From: UBA6918 sp040754425
GTDB lineage: Bacteria > Pseudomonadota > Gammaproteobacteria > Burkholderiales > Thiobacillaceae
NCBI GenBank assembly: GCA_040754425.1
Contig: JBFMCR010000038.1
Location: forward strand, 1-55,527
Reading direction: 5' to 3'
Length of the DNA stretch: 55,527 nucleotides
The position numbers and the translations under genes are program-made. The number at the start of each line of letters is the position of its first letter. The stretch's first letter is position 1. The notes under the pieces were generated by a model. It was given only the letters and a program-made list of their open reading frames with translations. It ran no database searches and had not been told where the DNA came from. Below, one piece after another: positions 24,362-34,333 of the stretch.

Positions 24362-24907
24362 TCAGGGCCGGAACGACTGAGATAGAAAGTCAGAATTAAG
24401 CTCAAGGATCATTACCTGGTCCTGGTCGGACAGGCCTAAAAATTCGCGGGCCGGGATATCGCCCCAAGGAATGGGGGCTCCCCCTTTGGTAGAGCCAGCG
24501 TAGCCCTTCTCCATACCGAATTGATGAGCGCCCGCATATTCCATCGGGCTGCCAATGATGAGGGTGCCGACACCCTCAATTTTGTAGGCAATCGTGGTAG
24601 AAAGAGCCCCGGACTCCCCGATCAGGGGCTTCTTTCCACCAAGGCGTTTCGCCCCTTTCTGGGTCAGGCCGCCGTCTTTCTTACGGTACGAACCCTTGTA
24701 CTTATCTAGGTAACCCAGCAGGGTAATGTCGGAGTTCTCAGCCCAGCGGCTGCCATCCGGCGCGGTCGAGGTGGCAAAGCGCTGTTTTGTCGAATCCACC
24801 AGCAGTTCTCCGATCTGGGCCATCAGCTGCTTTGGGTTTTCCGCCGAGGCGATCAGGTTAGCGAAGGCCTTGCGGGTTTCTTGATCGGTGATTTCAACGG
24901 TGATCAT
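24362..24907 (-). CDS. Phage virion morphogenesis protein (Mu gpG-like)
   Basis: A 181-aa protein resembling the phage virion morphogenesis / tail completion family (Mu gpG type). It shows the N-terminal ITDQETRKAFANLI stretch, the DSTKQRFATSTAPDGSRWAENS segment typical of the family, and the C-terminal GDIPAREFLGLSDQD. Its ATG overlaps (ATGA) the stop of an upstream reading frame that looks like a broken head-morphogenesis gene. It is the only intact gene of the phage relic, and base composition is less GC-rich than its neighbours. Confidence 0.75.
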   Translation of the reverse strand: MITVEITDQETRKAFANLIASAENPKQLMAQIGELLVDSTKQRFATSTAPDGSRWAENSDITLLGYLDKYKGSYRKKDGGLTQKGAKRLGGKKPLIGESGALSTTIAYKIEGVGTLIIGSPMEYAGAHQFGMEKGYAGSTKGGAPIPWGDIPAREFLGLSDQDQVMILELNSDFLSQSFRP

Positions 24908-25230
24908 GGGCTATAATGGCGTTGTTGCAGGGCGTCATCGAGGCGCGGTCTCATACACCGAACGTCTAGGGCGTTGAGCGCGAGGATGCTCTGCGATGTA
25001 CCCGCATAGACTTCAGTACCACCATCTTCCGTTTGTTGAGCACGCCGAACGCCCCTACTAGGCGCTCCTCCCCAAAGGCCTTCTCGTACAAAACAACGCG
25101 ATCTTCCAGGTCGAGCCATACCCGATCCGGTGCATTCAACAGTGCAGGCAGTCTCGCATAGTCGTCAGCCACAGCTTGGATATTCGATTGCCAGGCCGGA
25201 ACCAACTCAAGCGTGGCTTTGTCTTTTCTT
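24904..25230 (-). pseudogene. Remnant of a Mu-like phage head morphogenesis gene
   Basis: A truncated and probably frameshifted end of a minor head protein (Mu gpF position). The upstream frame reads VPAWQSNIQAVADDYARLP, LDLEDRVVLYEKAFGEERL and NKRKMVVLKS, then runs out. A second frame continues with AGTSQSILALNALDVR and ends at 24904, overlapping the gpG-like start by four bases as intact phage genes would. The switch lies roughly at 25000-25035. An in-frame stop near 25228-25230 shows that the N-terminal part has been lost. The assignment is inferred from order and weak similarity. Confidence 0.45.
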
Positions 25231-25252
25231 CAAATGTAAAGAGGAGCCTGCC

Positions 25253-25693
25253 GTGAAACCCACTCTTAGCCTTGCTCTGGCCTTCACCCTGCTCGCCTCC
25301 GCCGCATGGTCCGGTCAAACTGCCCCTGTCATCGACGTATACAAGAGCCCGACCTGCGGCTGCTGCAGCAAGTGGATCGACCACCTCAAGTCCAACGGCT
25401 TCACCGTGCGCAGCCACGACACTCGCGATGTGGTGCAGCACAAGATACGGCTGGGGGTTCCGCAGGGCTATGATTCCTGCCATACCGCGGAGGTCGGCGG
25501 CTATGTGATCGAGGGCCACGTGCCGGCCAAGGACATCAAGCGGCTGTTGAAGGAAAAACCCGCGGCGCGCGGGCTGACGGTGCCGGGCATGCCGATCGGC
25601 TCGCCGGGCATGGAGCAGGGCAGCCACAAGGATGTGTACGACGTGATTCTGCTGGGCAGGGACGGCAGGCCGCAGGTGTATTCGCGCTATTGA
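25253..25693 (+). CDS. DUF411 metal-binding periplasmic protein
   Basis: A 146-aa exported protein of the DUF411 family, often found with copper-resistance genes. A signal peptide occupies about residues 1-21. The mature part begins with a thioredoxin-like motif, VYKSPTCGCCSKW (CGCC at 35-38), followed by GVPQGYDSCHTAEVGGYVIEGHVPA with another cysteine and histidines. GTG start at 25253 with GAGGAG 6 bases upstream. A longer in-frame extension runs into the phage relic and is rejected. No copper genes are adjacent here. Confidence 0.82.
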   Translation: MKPTLSLALAFTLLASAAWSGQTAPVIDVYKSPTCGCCSKWIDHLKSNGFTVRSHDTRDVVQHKIRLGVPQGYDSCHTAEVGGYVIEGHVPAKDIKRLLKEKPAARGLTVPGMPIGSPGMEQGSHKDVYDVILLGRDGRPQVYSRY

Positions 25694-25709
25694 AATGAGC
25701 GTGGTGCGA

Positions 25710-25739
25710 AAGAAAGCCGCCCGCATGGGCGGCTTTCTT
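25710..25739. terminator. Bidirectional intrinsic terminator between the DUF411 gene and the small paralogue
   Basis: A perfect 13-bp stem (25710-25722 pairs with 25727-25739) with the loop GCAT: A-rich on one side and T-rich on the other, with a GCCGCCC core. It lies between convergent genes and can serve both. Confidence 0.88.
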
Positions 25740-25749
25740 GTGGGCCGGT

Positions 25750-25950
25750 TCAACCCTCATGGATGTTGCGCGGGTCGGGCTTGCCGAATCCGGCCTGGTC
25801 GTTTTCGGTTTTCAGCCTTTTTGCATAGTCCACCGACCACTGGGCACTCTCTATATCGCTCCAGGCGGCAGCGGGTTTCTGTTTTTTCCAGGCTTCGGCG
25901 ACTTCCTGAAGGGAAGCTTCGCCGCCGTTGCGCTTGGTTCTGGGCAGCAT
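25750..25950 (-). CDS. Small protein of unknown function, paralogue A
   Basis: A 66-aa soluble protein starting MLPRTKRNGGEASLQEVAEAW and ending KPDPRNIHEG. I do not recognise the family. It is clearly paralogous to the 65-aa product of the next gene upstream. Shared positions include RNGG, ASLQ(E/Q)VAEAWK, W-S-(D/E), a QW pair and QAG-PDPRN-H at the end. There is no signal or membrane segment. The ribosome site AAAGGAGGTGAGAAC is strong and identical in type to its partner, suggesting high expression. It is followed by the shared terminator at 25710-25739. No clear promoter was found. Confidence 0.7.
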   Translation of the reverse strand: MLPRTKRNGGEASLQEVAEAWKKQKPAAAWSDIESAQWSVDYAKRLKTENDQAGFGKPDPRNIHEG

Positions 25951-26080
25951 GTTCTCACCTCCTTTCCGACAGACGAAAATTCCGGTGCTGAAGATGTGAT
26001 CCCCGGCGTGAAAATCAAGCGTAAAAAAGTGTGGGAATTTGCAATGTCCCAAGGGAACTGGCTTGCCCGTGGCAAGACGT

Positions 26081-26105
26081 AAAAAAAGCCGCCCCGCGGG
26101 CGGCT
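26081..26105 (-). terminator. Intrinsic terminator after small paralogue B
   Basis: Read on the minus strand: AGCCGCCC, loop GCG, GGGCGGCT, then a run of T (the A7 at 26081-26087 on the plus strand). It follows the 65-aa gene by about 30 bases, so the two paralogues are probably separate transcripts. Confidence 0.88.
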
Positions 26106-26135
26106 CGATCGGCTGTGACTCGCTCCGGAAAGCGG

Positions 26136-26333
26136 TCAGTGATGGACGTTGCGCGGGTCTGGACGGGCAGGGCCGGCCTGCTTTTCCGAATCGTGCATCT
26201 TGTGGGCGAGCACGACTGCCCATTGGTCGTGCTCGGATTCACTCCAGTGGAAGTCGTGCTCTTTCTGCTTCCAGGCTTCCGCCACCTGTTGGAGCGAGGC
26301 ATTGCCGCCATTGCGGTGTGTTCTCGGTTCCAT
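26136..26333 (-). CDS. Small protein of unknown function, paralogue B
   Basis: A 65-aa soluble, charged protein beginning MEPRTHRNGGNASLQQVAEAW and ending RPDPRNVHH, rich in His, Trp and Glu in the middle (HDFHWSESEHDQW). It is paralogous over its full length to the 66-aa protein downstream. The ATG at 26333 has GGAGG 8 bases upstream. A candidate promoter on the minus strand is TTGTTT / TATAAA, spaced 16, at 26361-26388. Each copy has its own terminator. Function unknown; duplication plus strong ribosome sites suggests a dosage-dependent or stress role, which is inference. Confidence 0.7.
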   Translation of the reverse strand: MEPRTHRNGGNASLQQVAEAWKQKEHDFHWSESEHDQWAVVLAHKMHDSEKQAGPARPDPRNVHH

Positions 26334-26340
26334 GGTTCTC

Positions 26341-26357
26341 ACCTCCTTTCGGGAGGT
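26341..26357 (-). promoter_or_regulatory. Hairpin covering the Shine-Dalgarno of paralogue B
   Basis: On the minus strand ACCTCC, loop CGAAA, GGAGGT: a 6-bp stem in which the ribosome-binding site GGAGG is fully paired, 8 bases before the ATG. It could act as a simple thermometer or a translation switch. The promoter at 26361-26388 would start transcription inside the 5' arm, which weakens the idea. Confidence 0.35.
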
Positions 26358-26411
26358 TTGTTTATAGCTTTTGAAGCGTGAAAAACAACCGTGCCGCCGG
26401 TGGTGTCTTTG

Positions 26412-29237
<2,826 letters not shown>

Positions 29238-29305
29238 TTGAACGGCTAAAGCTGCTTGGGCAACCTGTTAATATACGGCATTTCCGGTTTTATCTCTTCC
29301 TTCCC

Positions 29306-30685
29306 TTGGACATTCCTGACGGCTTCACTCCTCACGAAAAGCGCGCCACCATCGGATTGGCGTCGATTTTCGGGCTGCGCATGCTGGGCATGTTCCTGAT
29401 CCTGCCGGTGTTCGCGCTGTACGCACCCACACTGCCGGGAGGGGACGACCATTTTCTGGTAGGCATGGCGCTCGGTGCCTACGGCCTGACCCAGGGTCTC
29501 CTGCAATTGCCTTTCGGCATGGCCTCCGACCGCATCGGACGCAAGAAAGTGATCGTGTTCGGTCTGGTGGTGTTCGCGCTGGGCAGCTTCGTCGCCGCCG
29601 CCGCCGGCACGATCTACTGGGTGATCATCGGCCGCATGATCCAGGGCGCCGGCGCGATTTCGGCTGCGGTCACCGCAATGCTTGCAGACCTTACGCGCGA
29701 GGAGAACCGTACCAAGGCCATGGCGGTGATCGGCATGAGCATCGGTCTGACATTCGCGCTGTCGCTGGTGGCAGGGCCGGTGCTGGACCATGCCATCGGG
29801 GTGCCTGGGATATTTGCGCTGACCGGCGTGCTGGCCCTGGTGGCGGTGTGGGTGGTGAAAAGCTACATTCCCGACCCGGCCAGCTCGCATTTCCACGGTG
29901 ATGCCGAAGCCAGTCCCGCGCGGCTCAAGGATGTGTTGCGCGATCCCCAACTGCTGCGCCTCGACTACGGCATTTTCGCCCTGCACACGGCACAGATGGC
30001 CATGTTCGTGGCGGTGCCGGTGATATTGGCCAAAGGCGCAGGGCTCAGTCCGGACCATCACTGGTGGATGTATCTTTCAGTGCTGCTGCTGTCCTTCGTG
30101 TTCATGGTGCCGGCCATCATTTATGGTGAAAAGCACGACAAGCTGAGGCCGGTCTTTGTGGGGGCCGTGGGGCTGATGCTGGTGGCGCAGACGAGCCTGA
30201 TGCAGGTTCAGCATTCGCTGTGGGGTCTGGGGGCCGCACTGCTGGCCTACTTCATCGCTTTCAATGTGCTGGAAGCCAGCCTGCCCTCGCTGATCTCCAA
30301 GCTGGCGCCGGCCAGTGCCAAAGGAACGGCCATGGGGGTTTACAATACGGCTCAGTCGCTGGGCCTGTTCGTCGGCGGTGCGCTGGGCGGCTGGCTGGCG
30401 CAGTACCATGGATTCACCGCGCTGTTCGCCTTTTGCGGCGTACTGATGGCGGGCTGGCTGCTGCTGGCGCTGGGCATGAAGACCCCGCCGGCGGTACGCA
30501 CCCACATGTACCGGGTGGAAGGCCTCGACGAGGCGCGGGCGGCGGAGTTGAGAAGCTCGCTGGCAGCACTGGCAGGCGTGAGGGAGGTGGCGGTCATGGC
30601 CGGGGAAGGCGTGGCCGTGCTGAAGGTGGCGAAAAGCGGCTGGGACGAGGCTGCCGCCATGCAATTAATCAAAGGGGAAGCGTAA
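29306..30685 (+). CDS. MFS transporter, YajR-like
   Basis: A 459-aa major facilitator with 12 predicted helices, starting GLASIFGLRMLGMFLILPVFALYA. The loop 2-3 signature GMASDRIGRKKVIVFG is present. After the last helix there is a soluble tail of about 65 residues (from MYRVEGLDEARAAEL, ending MQLIKGEA) that resembles the ferredoxin-like YAM domain of YajR. The only possible start is TTG 29306, with no clear Shine-Dalgarno. The stop overlaps the ssb ATG by one base, so the two are probably coupled. Substrate unknown. Confidence 0.82.
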   Translation: MDIPDGFTPHEKRATIGLASIFGLRMLGMFLILPVFALYAPTLPGGDDHFLVGMALGAYGLTQGLLQLPFGMASDRIGRKKVIVFGLVVFALGSFVAAAAGTIYWVIIGRMIQGAGAISAAVTAMLADLTREENRTKAMAVIGMSIGLTFALSLVAGPVLDHAIGVPGIFALTGVLALVAVWVVKSYIPDPASSHFHGDAEASPARLKDVLRDPQLLRLDYGIFALHTAQMAMFVAVPVILAKGAGLSPDHHWWMYLSVLLLSFVFMVPAIIYGEKHDKLRPVFVGAVGLMLVAQTSLMQVQHSLWGLGAALLAYFIAFNVLEASLPSLISKLAPASAKGTAMGVYNTAQSLGLFVGGALGGWLAQYHGFTALFAFCGVLMAGWLLLALGMKTPPAVRTHMYRVEGLDEARAAELRSSLAALAGVREVAVMAGEGVAVLKVAKSGWDEAAAMQLIKGEA

Positions 30686-31155
30686 TGGCATCTGTCAACA
30701 AGGTCATACTCATCGGCAATCTGGGCGCCGACCCGGAAATGCGCTACCTGCCCAGCGGCGACGCCGTGGCCAATCTGCGCATCGCCACTACCGAGAAATA
30801 CCGCGACAAAAGCGGCGAAATGCAGGAAATTACCGAATGGCACCGTGTCGTGTTCTTCGGCAAGACGGCGGAAATCTGCGGCCAGTACCTCAAAAAGGGC
30901 AGCTCGGTCTACGTCGAGGGCGCCATCCGCACCAACAAGTGGCAGGACAAGGAAGGCAACGACCGTTACACCACCGAAATCCGCGGCGACCGCATGCAGA
31001 TGCTGGGCGGTCGCGGCATGAGCGGCGGCACCGCGGACATGGACAGCGCGCCGCGCGCGTCCGGCCGCCCGGCGGCTTCCACTGCTGCCGCCGCTCCGGC
31101 GCAGGCGCCGGCGGCCAGTTCTTTCGACGACCTGGAAGACGACATTCCGTTCTAG
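30685..31155 (+). CDS. ssb: Single-stranded DNA-binding protein
   Basis: SSB (156 aa), which coats single-stranded DNA in replication, repair and recombination. The OB-fold domain (residues 1-110) begins MASVNKVILIGNLGADPEMR and holds EWHRVVFFGKTAEICGQYLKKG. A flexible Ala/Pro-rich linker follows, and the C-terminal tip DDIPF binds partner proteins. The ATG shares a base with the transporter stop. uvrA next to ssb, divergently or nearby, is a common arrangement. Confidence 0.97.
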   Translation: MASVNKVILIGNLGADPEMRYLPSGDAVANLRIATTEKYRDKSGEMQEITEWHRVVFFGKTAEICGQYLKKGSSVYVEGAIRTNKWQDKEGNDRYTTEIRGDRMQMLGGRGMSGGTADMDSAPRASGRPAASTAAAAPAQAPAASSFDDLEDDIPF

Positions 31156-31181
31156 GATAATCAGCCCCCAAAAAACAAAAA

Positions 31182-33146
31182 ATGAAATTGCGCAGATGGG
31201 GGTGGACAGTTGCAGCGCTGGCCTTGCCGGCGCACGCCGCCACGCTTACTGAAAGCGATTTCTACGGCGAACTGCCGGTAGTGCTATCGGCCTCGCGGCT
31301 TTCCCAGCCGGTGGCGCGGGCGCCGGCAGCGGTCACCATCATCGATCAGGACATGATCCGCACCTCGGGCTTCCGGGACATTGCCGACCTCTTTCGCCTG
31401 GTGCCCGGATTCAGCGTGGCCTATACGCGCGACAACACCTGGGGGGTCGGCTATCACGGCATGGCCGATGCCTTTTCGCGCCGCATGCAAGTGCTGATCG
31501 ACGGGCGTTCGGTCTATCTGCCCGGCTTCGGCCAGACGCCGTGGGCCAGCCTGCCGCTTTCCGTCGAGGATATCGAGCGCGTCGAGGTGGTGCGCGGCCC
31601 CAATGCGGCGGCGTACGGCGCCAATTCCTTCTTCGGCGTGATCAACATCATCACCAGGGAGCCGGCGCTGGTGTCGGGGGTGCATGCCTCGGCACAGGCA
31701 GGCGGTCGATCGAACGGCGGCGCCCTACTGCGCTACGGCGGCGGCGAGGGCGATTTCCGCTACCGCCTGACGCTCTCGGAGCAGCAGCGCGACCGCTTCG
31801 ATCTCCAGGCCGAGAAGACCACCACGCGCCACCTGGATTTCCGCGGCGACTACCAGCTTTCCAATAGCGACGAACGGAGCCTGAGCTTTGCAGCCGGCCG
31901 CGGCGACTGGCGCCAGGGGCGCTCCGACGGCGCCGATCCCTTCGATCCGGTGCGCGACCTCAATGTGGGCAGCGAGCACCTGCAGGCGAAATTCAGGCGC
32001 ACGATCGATGCGGACACGGAATGGTCGCTGCAGTTCTATCACATCCGCGCCTACAACGACGACGGCTTCATCGTGCGCAATGTTCCCATCCTGCCGGGGC
32101 CGCCGCCGGTGCTGGTGGACATCCCGATCGATGGCGAACAGACCCAATGGCGCGAGGATGTCGAATTCCAGATGATCGCCGGGCTGAACGAGGCGACGCG
32201 TCTGGCATGGGGCGCGGAGGCGCGCTGGGAGGGAGTGGAGGCACCGGGCTATTTCTTCGGCAACAACGAGCGCAGCGGCGCGCTTTACCGGCTGTTCGCC
32301 AACCTTGAATGGCAGCCGGCGGCGAGCTGGGTGGTGAACGGCGGCGTGATGGCCGAACACCACTACTACACCGGTCTCGATTTCTCCCCGCGGCTGGCGC
32401 TCAACTACCTGGTTTCGCCCGAGCACACCCTGCGCGCCTCGATCGGCCAGGCCTATCGTTCGCCGACTTTCTTCGAGGTGGATGGCGACGTGCGCTACTT
32501 CAGCACCACCGGTATTTTTTTGCAGCGCCTCTTCGCGCCGGTCGGCGATCTGTACCCGGAGAAAGTGACTTCGCGCGAACTGGGCTATGTCGGCCACGTG
32601 CGCCCGCTCAAGCTGCGCATCGACGCGCGCCTGTTCGATGACAGCGTGCGCGATCTGATCGGCACGGTGGACATCGACCCCACGCCGGGCAAGATTTTCC
32701 AGTCGACCAACCTCAACCGCGCCGACATCCGCGGCGCCGACATTCAGTTGCACTGGCAGCCGCGGCCGGATGTCGACCTGGTGCTGAACTATGCGCGTGT
32801 GGGCATCAACTCCAACGAGGCCGACATCGCCGATTCGGCGCCGGCCCATAATTTTTCCGCGCTGGGCACCTATCGACTGCCCGGCGGCTGGGAGCTGAGC
32901 GCCGCCGTGTACAAGGTGGGCGACATGAAGTGGCTGGACGACGGTGACGATACCGAGAATTACACCCGCATCGACGCGCGCGTGGCGCGGCGCTGGAGAT
33001 GGCATGGCCACGACGTGGAGCTGTCGCTGGTGGGGCAGAACCTGGGCAATGAGCCCTATGCCGAATTCCGCCAGCACCCGACCGACCCCATGCGCAGCAA
33101 CGACTTCGATGCCCGTGGCTATGTGGGCGTGGCCGTCGACTGGTAG
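31182..33146 (+). CDS. TonB-dependent outer-membrane receptor
   Basis: A 654-aa receptor for an unknown substrate. A signal peptide ends near AHA19. The plug domain covers about residues 35-160, with LPVVLSASRLSQP near the N-terminus, VTIIDQDMIRTSGFRDIADLFRLVPGF, and the RVEVVRGPNAAAYGANSFFGVINIIT motif. A beta-barrel follows and ends in the aromatic VAVDW. The layout resembles vitamin B12 or siderophore receptors. No Fur box or riboswitch was seen in the short upstream gap, and no Shine-Dalgarno is evident. Confidence 0.87.
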   Translation: MKLRRWGWTVAALALPAHAATLTESDFYGELPVVLSASRLSQPVARAPAAVTIIDQDMIRTSGFRDIADLFRLVPGFSVAYTRDNTWGVGYHGMADAFSRRMQVLIDGRSVYLPGFGQTPWASLPLSVEDIERVEVVRGPNAAAYGANSFFGVINIITREPALVSGVHASAQAGGRSNGGALLRYGGGEGDFRYRLTLSEQQRDRFDLQAEKTTTRHLDFRGDYQLSNSDERSLSFAAGRGDWRQGRSDGADPFDPVRDLNVGSEHLQAKFRRTIDADTEWSLQFYHIRAYNDDGFIVRNVPILPGPPPVLVDIPIDGEQTQWREDVEFQMIAGLNEATRLAWGAEARWEGVEAPGYFFGNNERSGALYRLFANLEWQPAASWVVNGGVMAEHHYYTGLDFSPRLALNYLVSPEHTLRASIGQAYRSPTFFEVDGDVRYFSTTGIFLQRLFAPVGDLYPEKVTSRELGYVGHVRPLKLRIDARLFDDSVRDLIGTVDIDPTPGKIFQSTNLNRADIRGADIQLHWQPRPDVDLVLNYARVGINSNEADIADSAPAHNFSALGTYRLPGGWELSAAVYKVGDMKWLDDGDDTENYTRIDARVARRWRWHGHDVELSLVGQNLGNEPYAEFRQHPTDPMRSNDFDARGYVGVAVDW

Positions 33147-33240
33147 CAAAAGCCTGCCGCCGCGCGCATAAGTCACTGCTTATAAACCGGTTTCTGGTGT
33201 AAAATCGGCCGTAATCAAACTTGTTTCGAGGAGTAAGTCC

Positions 33241-33498
33241 ATGCCGATTTATGCCTATGCCTGCGCCGCCTGCGGTCATGCCGAGGACGTGATGCAGAAA
33301 ATGTCGGACGCGCCCCTGACCACCTGTCCCAAGTGCGGCGCGGAAAGCTTTGCCAAGCAGATCACCGCTGCCGGCTTTGCCCTCAAGGGCACGGGCTGGT
33401 ACGCCACCGACTTCAAGGGCGGCGCCAAGCCGGCCGAGAAGAAGGACGAGGCGCCGGCCCATGCCTGCGGCAGCGGCGGCTGTTGCGCCTGTTCCTGA
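33241..33498 (+). CDS. FmdB-type zinc ribbon protein
   Basis: An 85-aa protein of the FmdB family. The N-terminal zinc ribbon has Cys8, Cys11, Cys29 and Cys32 (MPIYAYACAACGH, CPKCG), then a TAAGFALKGTGWYATDF segment typical of the family. The tail is cysteine-rich (ACGSGGCCACS). GAGGAG precedes the ATG, and a weak promoter with TAAAAT at 33200-33205 lies upstream. The FmdB-DUF502-aspS order is common in beta- and gammaproteobacteria. The proposed regulatory role is unproven. Confidence 0.88.
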   Translation: MPIYAYACAACGHAEDVMQKMSDAPLTTCPKCGAESFAKQITAAGFALKGTGWYATDFKGGAKPAEKKDEAPAHACGSGGCCACS

Positions 33499-33519
33499 CC
33501 CGGTGCCTGGGCAGGCAAG

Positions 33520-33547
33520 GGGCGCGGTCACCGCGCCCTGATTTTTT
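33520..33547 (+). terminator. Intrinsic terminator after the fmdB-type gene
   Basis: Stem GGGCGCGG/CCGCGCCC (33520-33527 and 33531-33538) with loop TCA, followed by TGATTTTTT. It separates the small zinc protein from the DUF502 gene. Confidence 0.8.
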
Positions 33548-33686
33548 GGGCAAGGAGGACAAGAGGAGGGAGCAAGGCGATGTGCAAACGACTCGCGCCT
33601 GAAAAGCGGTTTTCCTTTTGCCCTCTTTGCAAACAAAGCCTTGCGAGACTTTCCTTTTCGCCGCCCGCCCGTGGACTGAAACAACC

Positions 33687-34319
33687 ATGAAACGCTACTT
33701 CATCACCGGTCTGCTGATCTGGGTGCCGCTGGGCATCACCCTGTGGGTGCTTGACCTCCTCATCGGCACCATGGATCAGACCCTGACCCTGCTGCCGGAG
33801 AACTGGCAACCAGAGGCTTGGCTGGGCTTTCGCATTCCCGGCTTGGGGGTGATCCTCACCCTGGTGGTGATTTTCGTCACCGGCCTGGCGGCGGCCAACA
33901 TCATCGGCCAGCGTCTGGTGGATTTCTGGGAGGCCTTCCTGCTGCGTATTCCTGTGGTGAAAACCATCTACAACAGCGTAAAGCAGGTATCCGACACGAT
34001 TCTGGCCAGTGACAGCCATGCTTTCAGGAAAGTGCTGCTGGTGCGCTACCCGCATCCTGCGGCCTGGTCGATCGCGTTCCAAACCAAGCTGCCGGGCGAG
34101 GCGGCGGGCAAGTTCGCGGAAGAGCATGTGGCTGTGTTCATTCCTACCGCGCCCAGTCCGGTAAACGGCTTTTATTTCTTTGTGAAGAAAAGCGAAACCA
34201 TCGAGCTCGACATGAGCGTCGACAGGGCCTTGAAAACCATCGTGTCCATGGGTGTGGCAAGCTCCGATGGGCAGGCAAAAACGGATAAACTGCGCTCGCG
34301 CTTTGCGGGCAACCAATAA
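33687..34319 (+). CDS. DUF502 inner-membrane protein
   Basis: A 210-aa membrane protein of the DUF502 family. Two transmembrane helices (about residues 4-24 and 47-70) are followed by a cytoplasmic or periplasmic domain containing RIPVVKTIYNSVKQVSDTI and the VFIPTAPSPVNGFYFFV motif. I start at MKRYFITGLLIWVPLGI (33687). Function is not known. It precedes aspS by 14 bases and is probably cotranscribed with it. Confidence 0.87.
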   Translation: MKRYFITGLLIWVPLGITLWVLDLLIGTMDQTLTLLPENWQPEAWLGFRIPGLGVILTLVVIFVTGLAAANIIGQRLVDFWEAFLLRIPVVKTIYNSVKQVSDTILASDSHAFRKVLLVRYPHPAAWSIAFQTKLPGEAAGKFAEEHVAVFIPTAPSPVNGFYFFVKKSETIELDMSVDRALKTIVSMGVASSDGQAKTDKLRSRFAGNQ

Positions 34320-34333
34320 TCGAGATCCACGAC

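Noticed and set aside
30220..30684. Upstream in-frame extension of ssb through the MFS gene
   Set aside because: SSB similarity begins only at the ATG at 30685; the extension is the transporter in another frame.
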